From Acinetobacter sp. ANC 4169 (lineage in GTDB: Bacteria > Pseudomonadota > Gammaproteobacteria > Pseudomonadales > Moraxellaceae), in NCBI RefSeq assembly GCF_002135355.1, contig NZ_NEGE01000001.1, positions 17,764-81,763 on the forward strand: 64,000 nt of DNA, given 5' to 3'. The notes beneath the pieces were generated by a model. That model searched no databases and was not told the origin of the DNA. It saw only the letters and a program-made list of their open reading frames with translations. Positions 49,170 through 59,900 of this stretch are shown one piece after another. A program made the translations under genes and the position numbers. Numbering within the stretch: position 1 is the first letter of the stretch; each line of letters opens with the position of its first letter.

Positions 49170-49202
49170 CGACACATCTAGTCTTAATATGTGTATCGAA
49201 TC

Positions 49203-49676
49203 ATGCGTCTTACTACTCGCGGTCGTTACGCAGTGACTGCTCTACTTGATTTAGCTTTGCAGCCAACTGAACAAACGATCACGCTTGCTGAAATTGCAGC
49301 TCGTCAAACTATTTCTGTTGCCTATCTTGAGCAGTTATTTGCGAAACTTAAGCGCCACGGCTTAGTTTCTAGTGTTCGTGGTGCCAACGGTGGTTATCAC
49401 CTGGCTCGTAACGCTGAAGAAATCACAGTATTAGAAATTATTGAAGCTGTAAACGAAACAGTTGATGCAACCCGTTGTGACCATAAAGGTAACTGCCAAA
49501 ATGGTGCAATGTGCTTGACTCATGATTTATGGCAAGAACTCTCCCACCACATTGCCGATTATTTAGCAAAAATCACCCTTGCTGACTTAGTAGCACGAGA
49601 CAACGTACAAACCGTTGCAATTCGCCAAAATACAGCATCTTTTGATTCAGCCCTTTTATCGGTTACAGGTATTTGA
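49203..49676 (+). CDS. iscR: Iron-sulfur cluster regulator IscR
   Basis: IscR is a [2Fe-2S] Rrf2-family repressor of the isc operon. The 157-aa protein starts [19 protein letters not shown] and has an Rrf2 winged helix. The cluster ligands are seen as [16 protein letters not shown] (Cys-x5-Cys-x5-Cys-x2-His). The ATG at 49203 is the conserved start; a GTG at 49191 is not favoured. It leads the iscR-iscS-iscU-iscA-hscB-hscA-fdx order. Confidence 0.97.
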   Translation: MRLTTRGRYAVTALLDLALQPTEQTITLAEIAARQTISVAYLEQLFAKLKRHGLVSSVRGANGGYHLARNAEEITVLEIIEAVNETVDATRCDHKGNCQNGAMCLTHDLWQELSHHIADYLAKITLADLVARDNVQTVAIRQNTASFDSALLSVTGI

Positions 49677-49677
49677 C

Positions 49678-50895
49678 ATGAAACGTCCGATTTATCTTGA
49701 TTATGCAGCAACCACTCCTGTAGACCCTCAAGTTGCAGAACGCATGATGGAATGCCTAACGTTTGACGGTACTTTCGGTAATGCTGCATCTCGTTCTCAT
49801 GCTTACGGTTGGCAAGCTGAAGAAAAAGTAGAATATGCACGTGAACAAGTTGCGAACTTGATCAAAGCAGATCCACGCGAGATTGTCTGGACTTCAGGTG
49901 CAACAGAATCTGACAACCTGGCGCTTAAAGGTGTGGCTCAGTTTTATGCCTCTAAAGGCAAACACATCATTACAAGTAAAATTGAACATAAAGCAATTTT
50001 AGATACTTGCCGTGAATTAGAAGCAGAAGGTTTCGAAATCACCTATCTTGAACCCCTTCCTCAAACAGGTTTAATTACCCCTGAGATGGTTCAGGCAGCT
50101 ATTCGTCCAGATACCATTCTTGTTTCACTGATGATGGTAAACAACGAAATTGGTACAGTGACTGATGTTGCTGCAATTGGTGAAATTACCCGTGCCAACA
50201 AAATTTTCTTCCACGTTGATGCTGCTCAAGCTGCTGGTAAAGTAGAAATTGATCTTTCAACTTTAAAAGTAGATTTAATGAGCTTCTCTGCTCATAAAAT
50301 TTATGGCCCTAAAGGTATTGGTGCATTATTCGTACGTCGTTCACCACGCGTACGTCTTAAAGCTCAAATGCATGGTGGCGGTCATGAACGCGGCATGCGC
50401 TCTGGTACGCTTGCAACCCACCAAATCGTGGGCATGGGCGAAGCTTTTGAACTTGCAGGCAAAAACCTGGAATCTGAACAAAAACGTATTCGCGTACTCC
50501 GTGACAAATTATGGAACGGTTTACAAGGCCTGGAACAAGTATTCCTAAACGGTCATCCTACTCAAAACGTTGCAAACTATCTCAACGTGAGCTTCAACTT
50601 TGTTGAAGGTGAATCATTGATGATGGCATTGAAAGACGCAGCTGTATCTTCTGGTTCAGCATGTACTTCTGCAACACTTGAACCGTCTTATGTACTTCGT
50701 GCCTTAGGTCTTTCAGACGAACTTGCACACAGCTCGATCCGTTTCAGCTTCGGTAAATACACCACTGAAGAAGATATCGATCACGTTCTTGAAGTGACTA
50801 AAGCTGCTGTTGAGAAATTGCGTGAACTTTCTCCGCTTTGGGATATGTACAAAGAAGGTATCGACCTTTCAACTGTTGAATGGGCTGAACACTAA
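49678..50895 (+). CDS. iscS: Cysteine desulfurase IscS
   Basis: IscS takes sulfur from cysteine as persulfide and donates it to IscU and to tRNA thiolation. The start at 49678 gives the conserved [20 protein letters not shown] and a 405-aa protein. A longer frame from 49615 is not favoured. The PLP Lys is in [12 protein letters not shown]. The persulfide Cys is in [17 protein letters not shown] near residue 328. It follows iscR by 1 bp. Confidence 0.98.
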   Translation: MKRPIYLDYAATTPVDPQVAERMMECLTFDGTFGNAASRSHAYGWQAEEKVEYAREQVANLIKADPREIVWTSGATESDNLALKGVAQFYASKGKHIITSKIEHKAILDTCRELEAEGFEITYLEPLPQTGLITPEMVQAAIRPDTILVSLMMVNNEIGTVTDVAAIGEITRANKIFFHVDAAQAAGKVEIDLSTLKVDLMSFSAHKIYGPKGIGALFVRRSPRVRLKAQMHGGGHERGMRSGTLATHQIVGMGEAFELAGKNLESEQKRIRVLRDKLWNGLQGLEQVFLNGHPTQNVANYLNVSFNFVEGESLMMALKDAAVSSGSACTSATLEPSYVLRALGLSDELAHSSIRFSFGKYTTEEDIDHVLEVTKAAVEKLRELSPLWDMYKEGIDLSTVEWAEH

Positions 50896-50906
50896 TTCAT
50901 TGCCTG

Positions 50907-50935
50907 GAGATAGCTTTAAAATTTAAAGCTATCTC
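50907..50935. repeat. Perfect hairpin between iscS and iscU
   Basis: GAGATAGCTTTAAA (50907-50920) and TTTAAAGCTATCTC (50922-50935) are exact complements around a single A. It lies 11 bp after the iscS stop, in the 114-bp iscS-iscU gap. A T-run does not follow. It could stabilise the upstream iscRS message or partially terminate. Confidence 0.75.
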
Positions 50936-51009
50936 GTTGATAAACGTAATTTCACCCCCATATTAATCTTAAGAATCTTAAGGCTGACCCCGAGGTTTGG
51001 AGAAGCATC

Positions 51010-51396
51010 ATGGCTTATAGCGAAAAAGTAATTGATCATTACGAAAACCCTCGTAATGTTGGTGTTTTAGACAAAAATGCTGAAAATGTTGGTACAGGTA
51101 TGGTCGGTGCACCAGCTTGTGGTGATGTAATGCGTCTTCAAATTCAAGTGAATGATGAAGGTGTAATTGAAGAAGCACGTTTCAAAACTTATGGTTGTGG
51201 TTCAGCGATTGCTTCTAGCTCACTTGTAACCGAGTGGTTAAAAGGCAAAACCCTTGACCAAGCTCAAGCAATCAAGAACATCGACATTGCGACCGAACTG
51301 GCTCTACCTCCAGTAAAAGTACACTGTTCTGTACTTGCTGAAGATGCGATTAAAGCTGCTGTTGAAGACTATCGCAGCAAAAAAACAAAAGCTTAA
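51010..51396 (+). CDS. iscU: Iron-sulfur cluster scaffold IscU
   Basis: IscU assembles [2Fe-2S] clusters. The 128-aa protein has all three cluster Cys: GAPACGDVM, YGCGSA and KVHCSVLAEDA. It also has the HscA-binding LPPVK motif in LALPPVKVHC. It has a GGAG ribosome site. The gap to iscS contains a perfect hairpin. Confidence 0.98.
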   Translation: MAYSEKVIDHYENPRNVGVLDKNAENVGTGMVGAPACGDVMRLQIQVNDEGVIEEARFKTYGCGSAIASSSLVTEWLKGKTLDQAQAIKNIDIATELALPPVKVHCSVLAEDAIKAAVEDYRSKKTKA

Positions 51397-51434
51397 GTGT
51401 TCCAAGTTTTTGATAAAAGATTAACGGAGTTTTC

Positions 51435-51755
51435 ATGATCCATTTAACTGAAAATGCTGCAACTCATATCAGCAATTACCTAAAGAATCGCGGTAAGGGT
51501 GCAGGCATTCGCGTTGGGGTGAAAACTTCCGGCTGTTCTGGTTTGGCCTATGTACTCGAATTCGTCGATGAAGTCGATACACATGACCAAATGTTCGAGC
51601 AGTTTGGTGTTAAAGTTTTTGTTGACCCGAAAAGTCTAGTTTATCTTGAAGGTATGGAGATGGACTACGTGAAAAACGGTCTCAATGAAGGCTTCGAATT
51701 TAACAACCCGAATAAAAAAGGCGAATGTGGCTGTGGTGAATCTTTCACCGTTTAA
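51435..51755 (+). CDS. iscA: Iron-sulfur assembly protein IscA
   Basis: IscA is an A-type carrier or iron donor. The 106-aa protein has the Cys triad [11 protein letters not shown] and [10 protein letters not shown] (C-terminal Cys-x-Cys-type motif). It follows iscU by 38 bp and precedes a 107-bp gap with another perfect hairpin. Confidence 0.97.
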   Translation: MIHLTENAATHISNYLKNRGKGAGIRVGVKTSGCSGLAYVLEFVDEVDTHDQMFEQFGVKVFVDPKSLVYLEGMEMDYVKNGLNEGFEFNNPNKKGECGCGESFTV

Positions 51756-51780
51756 ACACCCACTTCCCTCTCTTTTGGTG

Positions 51781-51811
51781 ATTAAAACAGTGTAAAATGC
51801 ACTGTTTTAAT
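51781..51811. repeat. Perfect hairpin between iscA and hscB
   Basis: ATTAAAACAGTG (51781-51792) and CACTGTTTTAAT (51800-51811) are exact 12-bp complements around TAAAATG. Only a short T-rich tract follows. It lies 25 bp after the iscA stop and 51 bp before hscB. Confidence 0.7.
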
Positions 51812-51862
51812 TGCATTTAAGCAGTCACTTTTTGCATATCTATCGCGCGGATCCGATCTCCC

Positions 51863-52378
51863 ATGAATCATTTTGAGTTGTTCAACCTCCCTGTAGCACT
51901 CGATATTGATTTGGCCGCTTTAAAAAATGAATTTTTAAAGTTGCAGCAACAATATCATCCAGATAAAGCCGAAGACAAAGATCAGGCTCTGATTAAATCG
52001 AGCGAGATCAATCAGGCATTCAAGGCTTTATCCAATGTTGATAGCCGCGCTGCTTATCTCTTGAGTCTGAAAAAACAGGATTATCACCTGGATCAATCCA
52101 TCAGTGATTTTGAATTTCTTCAAGATGCCCTGGAAATTCGTGAACAGCTGGACGATGCTACATCTGCCGACGATCTGCAATCTTTAAAAGTTGAAGTTCA
52201 ACAATGGATTGACGGTTTAGTCCGTGAATTCAAAATCGACTATGAAGATGAAGACTGGGGCGAAGCTCGCGATACCGTGCGTAAATTGCGTTTCTTTGTC
52301 AAGGTATTGGCTGACATCGACAAAGCTGAAGATCGTTTTCTGGATGATGACAGCTTTGATTTAGATGATGATTTTTAA
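51863..52378 (+). CDS. hscB: Fe-S cochaperone HscB
   Basis: HscB is the J-domain protein that brings IscU to HscA. The 171-aa protein has the invariant HPD in QQYHPDKAEDK, preceded by the short J-domain (MNHFELFNLPVALDIDLAAL). A C-terminal IscU-binding helix bundle follows. It precedes hscA by 48 bp. Confidence 0.96.
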   Translation: MNHFELFNLPVALDIDLAALKNEFLKLQQQYHPDKAEDKDQALIKSSEINQAFKALSNVDSRAAYLLSLKKQDYHLDQSISDFEFLQDALEIREQLDDATSADDLQSLKVEVQQWIDGLVREFKIDYEDEDWGEARDTVRKLRFFVKVLADIDKAEDRFLDDDSFDLDDDF

Positions 52379-52426
52379 TTCGTTTTGATTTTATTTTTTA
52401 ATTTTTAGTTCTAAGGATGTAACACA

Positions 52427-54289
52427 ATGGCTCTCTTGCAAATTGCAGAACCCGGTCAATCAAGTGCACCGCATGAACACCGCATCGCAATTGGTATTGA
52501 CTTAGGTACAACGCATTCATTGGTTGCCACAGTACTTTCAGGTAAAGCCAAAGTACTCAATGACCAACAAGGTCGCGTGTTACTTCCCTCTATTGTGCAC
52601 TATAGTCATAATAATACCCAATATGGCGATGAAGCCAAAGCTTTTATTACTACAGATCCTAAAAACACCATTGTTTCGGTAAAGCGTTTTATGGGTCGCT
52701 CGGCTGCCGACATTAAATTCCAGCACCCCTATACACTCGTGGGTGAAGCAAATGAAATGCCCGCTTTTGAAACGGCTCAAGGACGTAAAACTCCGGTAGA
52801 AATTTCAGCTGAAATTTTAAAACAGCTGAAAGACCGTGCGGAAAGCAGCTTAAATAATCCGGTCAATGGCGCTGTCATTACAGTACCGGCTTATTTTGAT
52901 GAAGCACAACGTCAGGCAACCCGTGATGCAGCTCAACTTGCTGGCTTAAATGTTTTACGCTTGCTCAATGAGCCGACGGCTGCGGCTGTGGCTTATGGTT
53001 TAGATCAGGAAACCAATCTGGCTCACGATCAAAACTATGTGATTTATGACTTGGGTGGTGGTACTTTTGACGTTTCGATTCTGCGTTTCTCGCAAGGTGT
53101 ATTTGAGGTTCTAGCAACCGGTGGTCATACTGCACTGGGTGGTGATGACCTAGATCGTCTAATTGTGAAATGGGCTAAAAAACAGCTCAATGTTGAAACT
53201 CTAGATGATGCTGAATATGCGCATTTCATTGTTTCTGCACGTAAAGCCAAAGAAGCCCTGTCTGATGCTGAATCGGTTGAGCTGAAAGTTTTAGATCAAA
53301 GCCTAACGCTAGATCGCGCAAGCTTTGAAGAGATCATCAAAGTTGCTTTGGATAAAACCATCAGTGTCTGCAAACGCGTGATGCGCGATGCCAAACTAGA
53401 ACTAGACGATATTAAAAATGTAGTGTTAGTCGGTGGTTCAACACGTTCGTATGCAGTTCAAAAAGCCGTGCGTGAAGTATTCAATCAGGAACCGCTATGC
53501 ACAATTAATCCAGATGAAGTAGTTGCAATTGGTGCATCAATTACAGCCAATCAACTGATTGGCAACTCTAAAGATGGTTCTTTGTTATTGGACGTGACTC
53601 CACTCTCGCTTGGTCTTGAAACCATGGGTGGTTTGGTGGAACGTTTAATTTCACGTAATACTGCCATTCCGGTCGCACGACGTCAGGAATTTACCACTTA
53701 TCAAGATGGTCAAACTGCCATGCTGATTCACGTGGTACAAGGTGAACGTGATCTGGTTGAACATTGCCGTAGCTTGGGCCGTTTTGTCTTGCATGGCATT
53801 CCGCCAATGACCGCTGGTCAGGCACGTATTGAAGTCACCTTCCAGGTGGATGCTGATGGCTTACTGACTGTTGCTGCCAAAGAAACTACTTCGGGTATAC
53901 ATGCACAAATTGACATTAAACCATCCTACGGTTTATCAGATGCCGATACAGAACGCTTACTGATTGATGGTTTCAAATATGCTGAAGAAGATAAGAACCT
54001 TCGTCATTTGCAAGAAACCAAGGTTGAAGCAAAACGTGAACTTGAAGCGCTGGAACAGGCATTAAAAGCGGATGCTCAACTGCTATCTACAGATCAGCTG
54101 GCACAGTTGCAACAAACCAAAGCTAAGCTTGAAGTTCAACTCGAAACTACAGATATCAAAGCTATTGAACAGGCTGTAGAACAGCTTAAAATACACAGTG
54201 ATGCTTTTGCAGCTGCGCGTATGAATCAACATATTGATGCAGCTTTAAAAGGTACTAAACTTGATGACTGGTCAAACTCGGACAAATAA
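52427..54289 (+). CDS. hscA: Fe-S chaperone HscA
   Basis: HscA is the Hsp70 of iron-sulfur assembly. The 620-aa protein has the ATPase signatures [24 protein letters not shown] [14 protein letters not shown] and [15 protein letters not shown]. The C-terminal substrate domain fills residues 390-530, with a helical lid after it. Position between hscB and fdx supports HscA over DnaK. Confidence 0.97.
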   Translation: MALLQIAEPGQSSAPHEHRIAIGIDLGTTHSLVATVLSGKAKVLNDQQGRVLLPSIVHYSHNNTQYGDEAKAFITTDPKNTIVSVKRFMGRSAADIKFQHPYTLVGEANEMPAFETAQGRKTPVEISAEILKQLKDRAESSLNNPVNGAVITVPAYFDEAQRQATRDAAQLAGLNVLRLLNEPTAAAVAYGLDQETNLAHDQNYVIYDLGGGTFDVSILRFSQGVFEVLATGGHTALGGDDLDRLIVKWAKKQLNVETLDDAEYAHFIVSARKAKEALSDAESVELKVLDQSLTLDRASFEEIIKVALDKTISVCKRVMRDAKLELDDIKNVVLVGGSTRSYAVQKAVREVFNQEPLCTINPDEVVAIGASITANQLIGNSKDGSLLLDVTPLSLGLETMGGLVERLISRNTAIPVARRQEFTTYQDGQTAMLIHVVQGERDLVEHCRSLGRFVLHGIPPMTAGQARIEVTFQVDADGLLTVAAKETTSGIHAQIDIKPSYGLSDADTERLLIDGFKYAEEDKNLRHLQETKVEAKRELEALEQALKADAQLLSTDQLAQLQQTKAKLEVQLETTDIKAIEQAVEQLKIHSDAFAAARMNQHIDAALKGTKLDDWSNSDK

Positions 54290-54302
54290 ATAGGAAAAAA
54301 TT

Positions 54303-54641
54303 ATGCCACGTATTAAAGTTCTTCCACATGCGCAAATTTGCCCTAATGGTGCTGAGTTTGAAGTTGAACAGGATGCCAACCTGTGCGAAAGCCTGCTAAA
54401 AAATGGCATCAAGATTGAACATGCCTGTGATATGTCTTGTGCATGTACCACTTGTCATGTCGTTGTTCGTAAAGGATTTGACAGCCTGGAAGAAATGACG
54501 GATGTCGAAGCAGATTTACTCGATCGTGCCTGGGGCTTGGAACCAGATTCGCGTCTTTCTTGCCAAGTGAAAATTGTCGATGAAGACCTGGAAGTTGAAA
54601 TTCCCAAATATACAATTAACCACGCCTCTGAAAATCATTAA
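54303..54641 (+). CDS. fdx: ISC-type [2Fe-2S] ferredoxin
   Basis: Fdx delivers electrons to cluster assembly. The 112-aa protein has the ligands in HACDMSCACTTCHVVV (Cys-x5-Cys-x2-Cys) and a final Cys in SRLSCQVKI. It starts 13 bp after hscA. A terminator follows at once and no iscX gene is present, so the operon ends here. Confidence 0.96.
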   Translation: MPRIKVLPHAQICPNGAEFEVEQDANLCESLLKNGIKIEHACDMSCACTTCHVVVRKGFDSLEEMTDVEADLLDRAWGLEPDSRLSCQVKIVDEDLEVEIPKYTINHASENH

Positions 54642-54654
54642 TTGATTTAGAGAT

Positions 54655-54684
54655 GAAAAACCACGCAATTGCGTGGTTTTTTAT
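54655..54684 (+). terminator. Intrinsic terminator of the isc operon
   Basis: AAAAACCACGCAA is followed by its complement TTGCGTGGTTTTT, with a T-run, 14 bp after fdx. Confidence 0.9.
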
Positions 54685-54711
54685 ATTTAAGCTTAGGCTA
54701 AATAAATATTT

Positions 54712-56172
54712 CTAATGATACTGCTGGTCTTTCCGATCTTCCACTACATCTTCCAGACTCAGCTTTACAATCCCTTCTGAATTGGTCATTTTTTGCTGTT
54801 TTTCAATGCGCTTAATCATTTTTTCCAACACCTGGATCAGCTCTGGATATTCATAATTTTGCACTTCATCCAGATTCAGCAATAAATGAAAGCCTTTATA
54901 TTCATAATCAAACCAGCGCTGATAATCTGATTTACGCGAAGTATATTTTTCCATGACCTGCCAAGTCTTGACTGGAGCTTGAATACCCTTAAGTCTGATC
55001 GGTGCTTTGGGCGCACACAAATAATCATTTTTAATTAAATTATAGGTTTCATCTGAAATCAAAATTTCATCTACCGCTGCCGCACTTTGTAATCGTGCTG
55101 CCAAATTGGCATCGCGGCCAACAATGGTATAAGCCATACGATGCGCCGCACCATAGTTACCCACGTGACAATATCCGGTACTGATCCCCATACGAATATG
55201 CAAGGCCGGATAACCCATTTTAATCCAGCGCTCTCTGAGCAGTTTCATTTGCTGACGCATGTCAATCGCCATGTCCAGACAAGTTTTTGCATCTTGCTCG
55301 ACACCTTGCGAGATCGGATCACCAAAGAAAATCAGAATGGCATCACCCATAAACTTGTCGACTGTCGCTTCATACTGCTTGGCAATTTCCGTCATATGAC
55401 TGAGATAGTCATTCAGCAAGAATGCCAAATCATCTGGAATCAGCGTTTCTGAAAGTTCGGTAAAGCCTTGAATATCTGAAAAGAAAATGGTCATTTTTTT
55501 TCGTTTATATTCAATTTTGGCTTCCGATTCCCCTTTCATAATCGACTGCCACAACTGCACAGGTGCATAGCGGCTAAGCTGGTTGGCAAACTCCATATAA
55601 CGATTCATTTGATCATAATAATAGGATTTGCGATTACTAATATGTTGAATCTGACTACTTTGGTAAAAACTGCCCACACCAAAAAAAGTAATTAAACAGA
55701 TAAAGCCAAGTACGGTTAATTCACCGGTGGTTTGTTCAAAATACTCACCAAAACCAAAAATCAGAATATTACATAGATAAAAATTTGCTATTCCAATTAA
55801 GCTTGCTAATGAAACCACTAAAAAAGAAATCTTGTTAGTGATTGCGGTATATAAAATGACAAACAGTGAAATAAAAGTCAGAACCAGGTTTAAATGAATA
55901 GCAGATAAAATAACTGAAATAACAACAACATCAGTAATAAATAAGACACTGCGTTTTATATTGGAATTATAACGATACTGTAGCCAGGTCGATAATTTCG
56001 GCGTGACCAGAAAAATAAACAGCAGAAAAAAAGGAATATAAATTTGGTATTGAGTGTCAGATGTCGTGTAATGATAGACAATCATCAGCAAAGACAACAT
56101 GATATATCCCATCAAACGATGAAAATATTCAAATTGTCTTGGTTCTTTTCTAATCCAGTCGTCTAATGACAC
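54712..56172 (-). CDS. Membrane-anchored class III adenylate cyclase
   Basis: The 486-aa protein has about six N-terminal transmembrane segments (residues 20-165). A class III cyclase domain fills about residues 225-400. Metal ligands are in FFSDIQGFT and KFMGDAILIFFGD. The Lys of VDKFMGD and the Asp of VGRDANLAARL occupy the purine-specificity positions and favour ATP over GTP. The Asn and Arg of DANLAAR supply the transition-state pair, so the catalytic set looks complete. I recall a membrane cyclase linked to cAMP/Vfr-type control in Acinetobacter, but equating them is inference. Confidence 0.9.
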   Translation of the reverse strand: MSLDDWIRKEPRQFEYFHRLMGYIMLSLLMIVYHYTTSDTQYQIYIPFFLLFIFLVTPKLSTWLQYRYNSNIKRSVLFITDVVVISVILSAIHLNLVLTFISLFVILYTAITNKISFLVVSLASLIGIANFYLCNILIFGFGEYFEQTTGELTVLGFICLITFFGVGSFYQSSQIQHISNRKSYYYDQMNRYMEFANQLSRYAPVQLWQSIMKGESEAKIEYKRKKMTIFFSDIQGFTELSETLIPDDLAFLLNDYLSHMTEIAKQYEATVDKFMGDAILIFFGDPISQGVEQDAKTCLDMAIDMRQQMKLLRERWIKMGYPALHIRMGISTGYCHVGNYGAAHRMAYTIVGRDANLAARLQSAAAVDEILISDETYNLIKNDYLCAPKAPIRLKGIQAPVKTWQVMEKYTSRKSDYQRWFDYEYKGFHLLLNLDEVQNYEYPELIQVLEKMIKRIEKQQKMTNSEGIVKLSLEDVVEDRKDQQYH

Positions 56173-56237
56173 TCAATTCCTCCTGATCCGAGCCTTTACA
56201 CCATAAATTCCATACTATGGCTTTCGATGACCAGAAA

Positions 56238-56672
56238 TTAATCCATGCGCCAGTCAAATGGCATGTCACCCTGACCGCGTAATGCAAGCATCAGGGTTTG
56301 ACGCATATGCGCAAGAACTTCATTGGTATAAGGAACTGCAGGTGTACCCCAAACTGGTTTTGGCCAGGCCACGTCATTTTGGTAACGAACCACATGATGA
56401 AAATGCAATTGCGGAACCATGTTTCCTAATGCCGCGACATTCATTTTGTCTGCGCGGAATACGCGTGCAAGCTGACTGGATAACCAGCTAGATTCACGCA
56501 GGAATTGTTCCTGGTCGGCCTGACTTAATTCATATAATTCACTCACGCCAGGTACGCGTGGAATTAAGATGAGCCACGGAAATTGCATATCATTCATTAA
56601 ACGACATGTTGACAGTGGAAAGTCGCCTACAAAAAAAGTATCTTGAGCAAGTTGTGGATGCAAACTAAACAT
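56238..56672 (-). CDS. HIT domain protein
   Basis: The 144-aa protein has the HIT-like motif VPQLHFHHVVR near residue 90, where His-x-His-His replaces the strict His-x-His-x-His triad. The N terminus LSTCRLMNDMQFPWLILIPR is typical of this small HIT branch. The substrate is unknown. It is separated from the convergent-facing mfd transcript by a 233-bp gap with nothing recognised. Confidence 0.88.
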   Translation of the reverse strand: MFSLHPQLAQDTFFVGDFPLSTCRLMNDMQFPWLILIPRVPGVSELYELSQADQEQFLRESSWLSSQLARVFRADKMNVAALGNMVPQLHFHHVVRYQNDVAWPKPVWGTPAVPYTNEVLAHMRQTLMLALRGQGDMPFDWRMD

Positions 56673-56905
56673 ATCTTTATAAATTATGCAAAATTAGAAT
56701 GATGGCTAATACTATCACATACAATGGGACCTGAATATTCTATGCAATGGGTTTCATTACAAATAAACCACTATTTACACTGAACAAGCCAGTACGCTTG
56801 AATTTAATAAATTTCTTTAAAAAATCAAGTGCTTCATGACTAGAATGATTCAAATCCGGGCAATTATAAAAATGAGTGCATAATATTTATGCACCCTGCA
56901 GCAGA

Positions 56906-59900
56906 TCAGCGAATTTCTTTTAATAAATTATCCAGTAAATCGACAATGAACTGGATACGTTTTTGATAATCTTCCAGCATCACCATCACTTTTAAACGCT
57001 GTCCGCCATCCATACGGAAAAAAGTCGGATGTTTTTGCATCATCTGAATAATGCTGATGGCCTGTACCGGCGTATCGGGTGAAAATTCAATATGACCACC
57101 ATGCGAACTGATATCCACTTTAGTTATGCCAAGCTGCTCTGCCTTGAGACGAATCTGATGCACAGCAAACAACTGTTTCACTGGTTGAGGCGGCACACCA
57201 AAACGGTCAATCAACTCCATACGAATATTATCGAGTTTTTCCTGCGTATCGGTATTACTGATCCGTTTATATAACAACAAACGCTGATGCACATCTCCCA
57301 GATATTCATCTGGAATCAGCGCCGGCATATGCAGATTGATTTCGGCAATTAAGGACAATGGTGCATCGAAGTTCGGAGTTTTACCTTTCTGAATGGCTTT
57401 GGTGGCTTTTTCCAGCATTTCCATATACAGGCTATAACCAATGGCTTGCATGGAACCACTTTGCTGCTCGCCTAAAAGCTCACCCGCACCACGAATTTCC
57501 AGATCTTCCGTCGCCAGCATGAAACCTGCGCCTAAATTTGATGCACGCTGAATGGCATCCAGACGTTTTTCTGCATCACCTTTCAAACCTTTGAGTGAGG
57601 GCACTAGCAGATAAGCATAAGCCTGATGATGAGAGCGTCCCACACGGCCACGCAACTGGTGTAACTGTGCAAGGCCTAACTTGTCTGCACGTTCAATCAA
57701 GATGGTATTGGCATTGGGAACATCAATCCCGGTTTCAATAATGGTTGAACAGACCAGAACATTGTATTCCTTGTGATAGAACTGCTGCATCACCTGCTCC
57801 AGTTCACGTTCCCGCATTTGCCCGTGGGCAACCGCTACCCGCGCTTCAGGCACCAGCTCGCGAATATTTTCCGCCGCTCGTTCAATGCTATCGACTTCAT
57901 TATGCAAGAAATAAACCTGCCCGCCACGCAGCAATTCACGCAGAATTGCCTCTTTAATCGATTCATTGGTCTGTTCCTGCACAAAGGTTTTCACAGCCAA
58001 ACGGCGTGCTGGCGGGGTGGCGATAATCGACAGATCACGCATTCCGCTAAAAGCCATATTTAAGGTACGCGGGATTGGCGTAGCCGTCAGGGTCAGCATA
58101 TCGACATCTGCCCGCATGGCCTTAATCCGCTCCTTGTCACGCACGCCGAAACGGTGTTCTTCATCGACAATCATCAGACCCAGGTTTTTAAACTGGATAC
58201 TTTCCTGCAAAATTTTATGCGTACCAATCACAATATCGACTTTACCCTCTGCCAAATCTTCAATGGTTTTCGTATGCGATTTGCTTGAACCAAAACGGGA
58301 AAGCACTTCAATACGAATTGGCCAATCGGCAAAACGGTCTCTAAAGGATTCATAGTGCTGCTGTGCCAGCAAGGTCGTCGGAACCAGAACCGCCACCTGC
58401 TTGTTGTTTTGTACCGCTAAAAATGCAGCGCGCATCGCCACTTCGGTCTTACCAAAGCCCACATCGCCACATACCAGACGATCCATCGGTTTGGCCAGCT
58501 GCATATCGTGCAGGGTTGCTTCAATCGCATTGGCCTGATCCAGGGTTTCCTCATAGGCAAAACCACTGGCAAACTGCATATAAGGACTTTGTTCCAGCTC
58601 AAAGCTAAAGCCGGGTTTAGACTGACGACGTGCCTGTATATGCAACAGTTCAGCGGCAACATCATGAATCTGTTCCAAGGCCTTACGTTTGGCCTTGTTC
58701 CAGGCATCAGTGCCTAATTTATGTAATGGCGCTAAATCGGGGTCGCCGCCACTATAACGGCTGATCAAATGCAGATTAGTGACCGGAACATACACTTTGG
58801 CAGCATCGGCATAATCCAGCTGTAAAAATTCGTGGTCTTGATCATCAATACTTAAAGTGACTAAACCGGCATAACGCCCCACACCATAATCAATATGCAC
58901 TACCGGTGCGCCAATACTCAGCTCGGTTAAACTGCGGATTAAAAATTCTTCCGACACTTCCTGCTGACGTTTACGGCGGCGCTGCACTACGCGATGTTCA
59001 TAAAGCTGATTTTCAGAAATCACGGTGAGGTGATCAGGAATTACCAAACCACGATCAAGGGGTGCGCTGGTAATGGCTATAGCATGTAAGGATTTTCTAA
59101 ACTCTGCAAAATTTTCAACACTGGGAATGTCACCCAAGGCAGGACGTAAAGCATCCTTTAAGGTTTCACGGCGACCTGCACTTTCAGCAACCAACAGTAC
59201 CGGATGATTTGCCGCATCAATATACTTTTTAACCGCTGAAAAAGGTTTTTCCTGTTTAGGGTCAACCGGTAAACGCGGTGGCAATTCGGTATTGAGATTC
59301 AGGACTCCGGTTTTCTCTACAAATTCTTCGGGTGAGGCAATGATTCTGGCAAACTGATTCAGCTGTTCCAAGACCTGATTCGGTTGCAGGAATATCTCTT
59401 CAGGCGACAAAATAGGATGATCGACATTATGGCGACGGTCTTCATAGCGTCGAACCACATCTTTCCAGAAACTGCTTAATCCTTCATCCAGATGTTTATC
59501 TGTAATGACAATGCCATTCTGTGGTAAATACGCCATCAGGGTACTTTGTGTTTGCATCGCTTCTTTGCTAAAGAATAAGGGGAAATAAAACTCCAGTCCC
59601 GGAGAAGCAATACCTTCTAAAACATCTTGATAGATTGGATTTTTCTTCGGATTGGCGTTCGGAAAACTTTCTGCATAACGGTCACGAAAAGTAGAACGCC
59701 CTTCTTTGAGTGGAAATTCCTTGGCAGGCAATACCGAAAACTGTTGCAGATTTTGAGTGGTTCTTTGCGTTTCAGGATCAAAGAATTTCAAGCTTTCAAT
59801 TTCATCGTCAAACAAATCAATGCGGATCGGGGAATTTTGACCGGATGCATAAATATCCATGATGCTGCCACGTACCGCAAACTCACCATGATCATAAACG

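Noticed and set aside
56673..56905. Possible decayed gene between the HIT gene and mfd
   Set aside because: No frame longer than about 30 codons and no recognisable protein similarity by eye.
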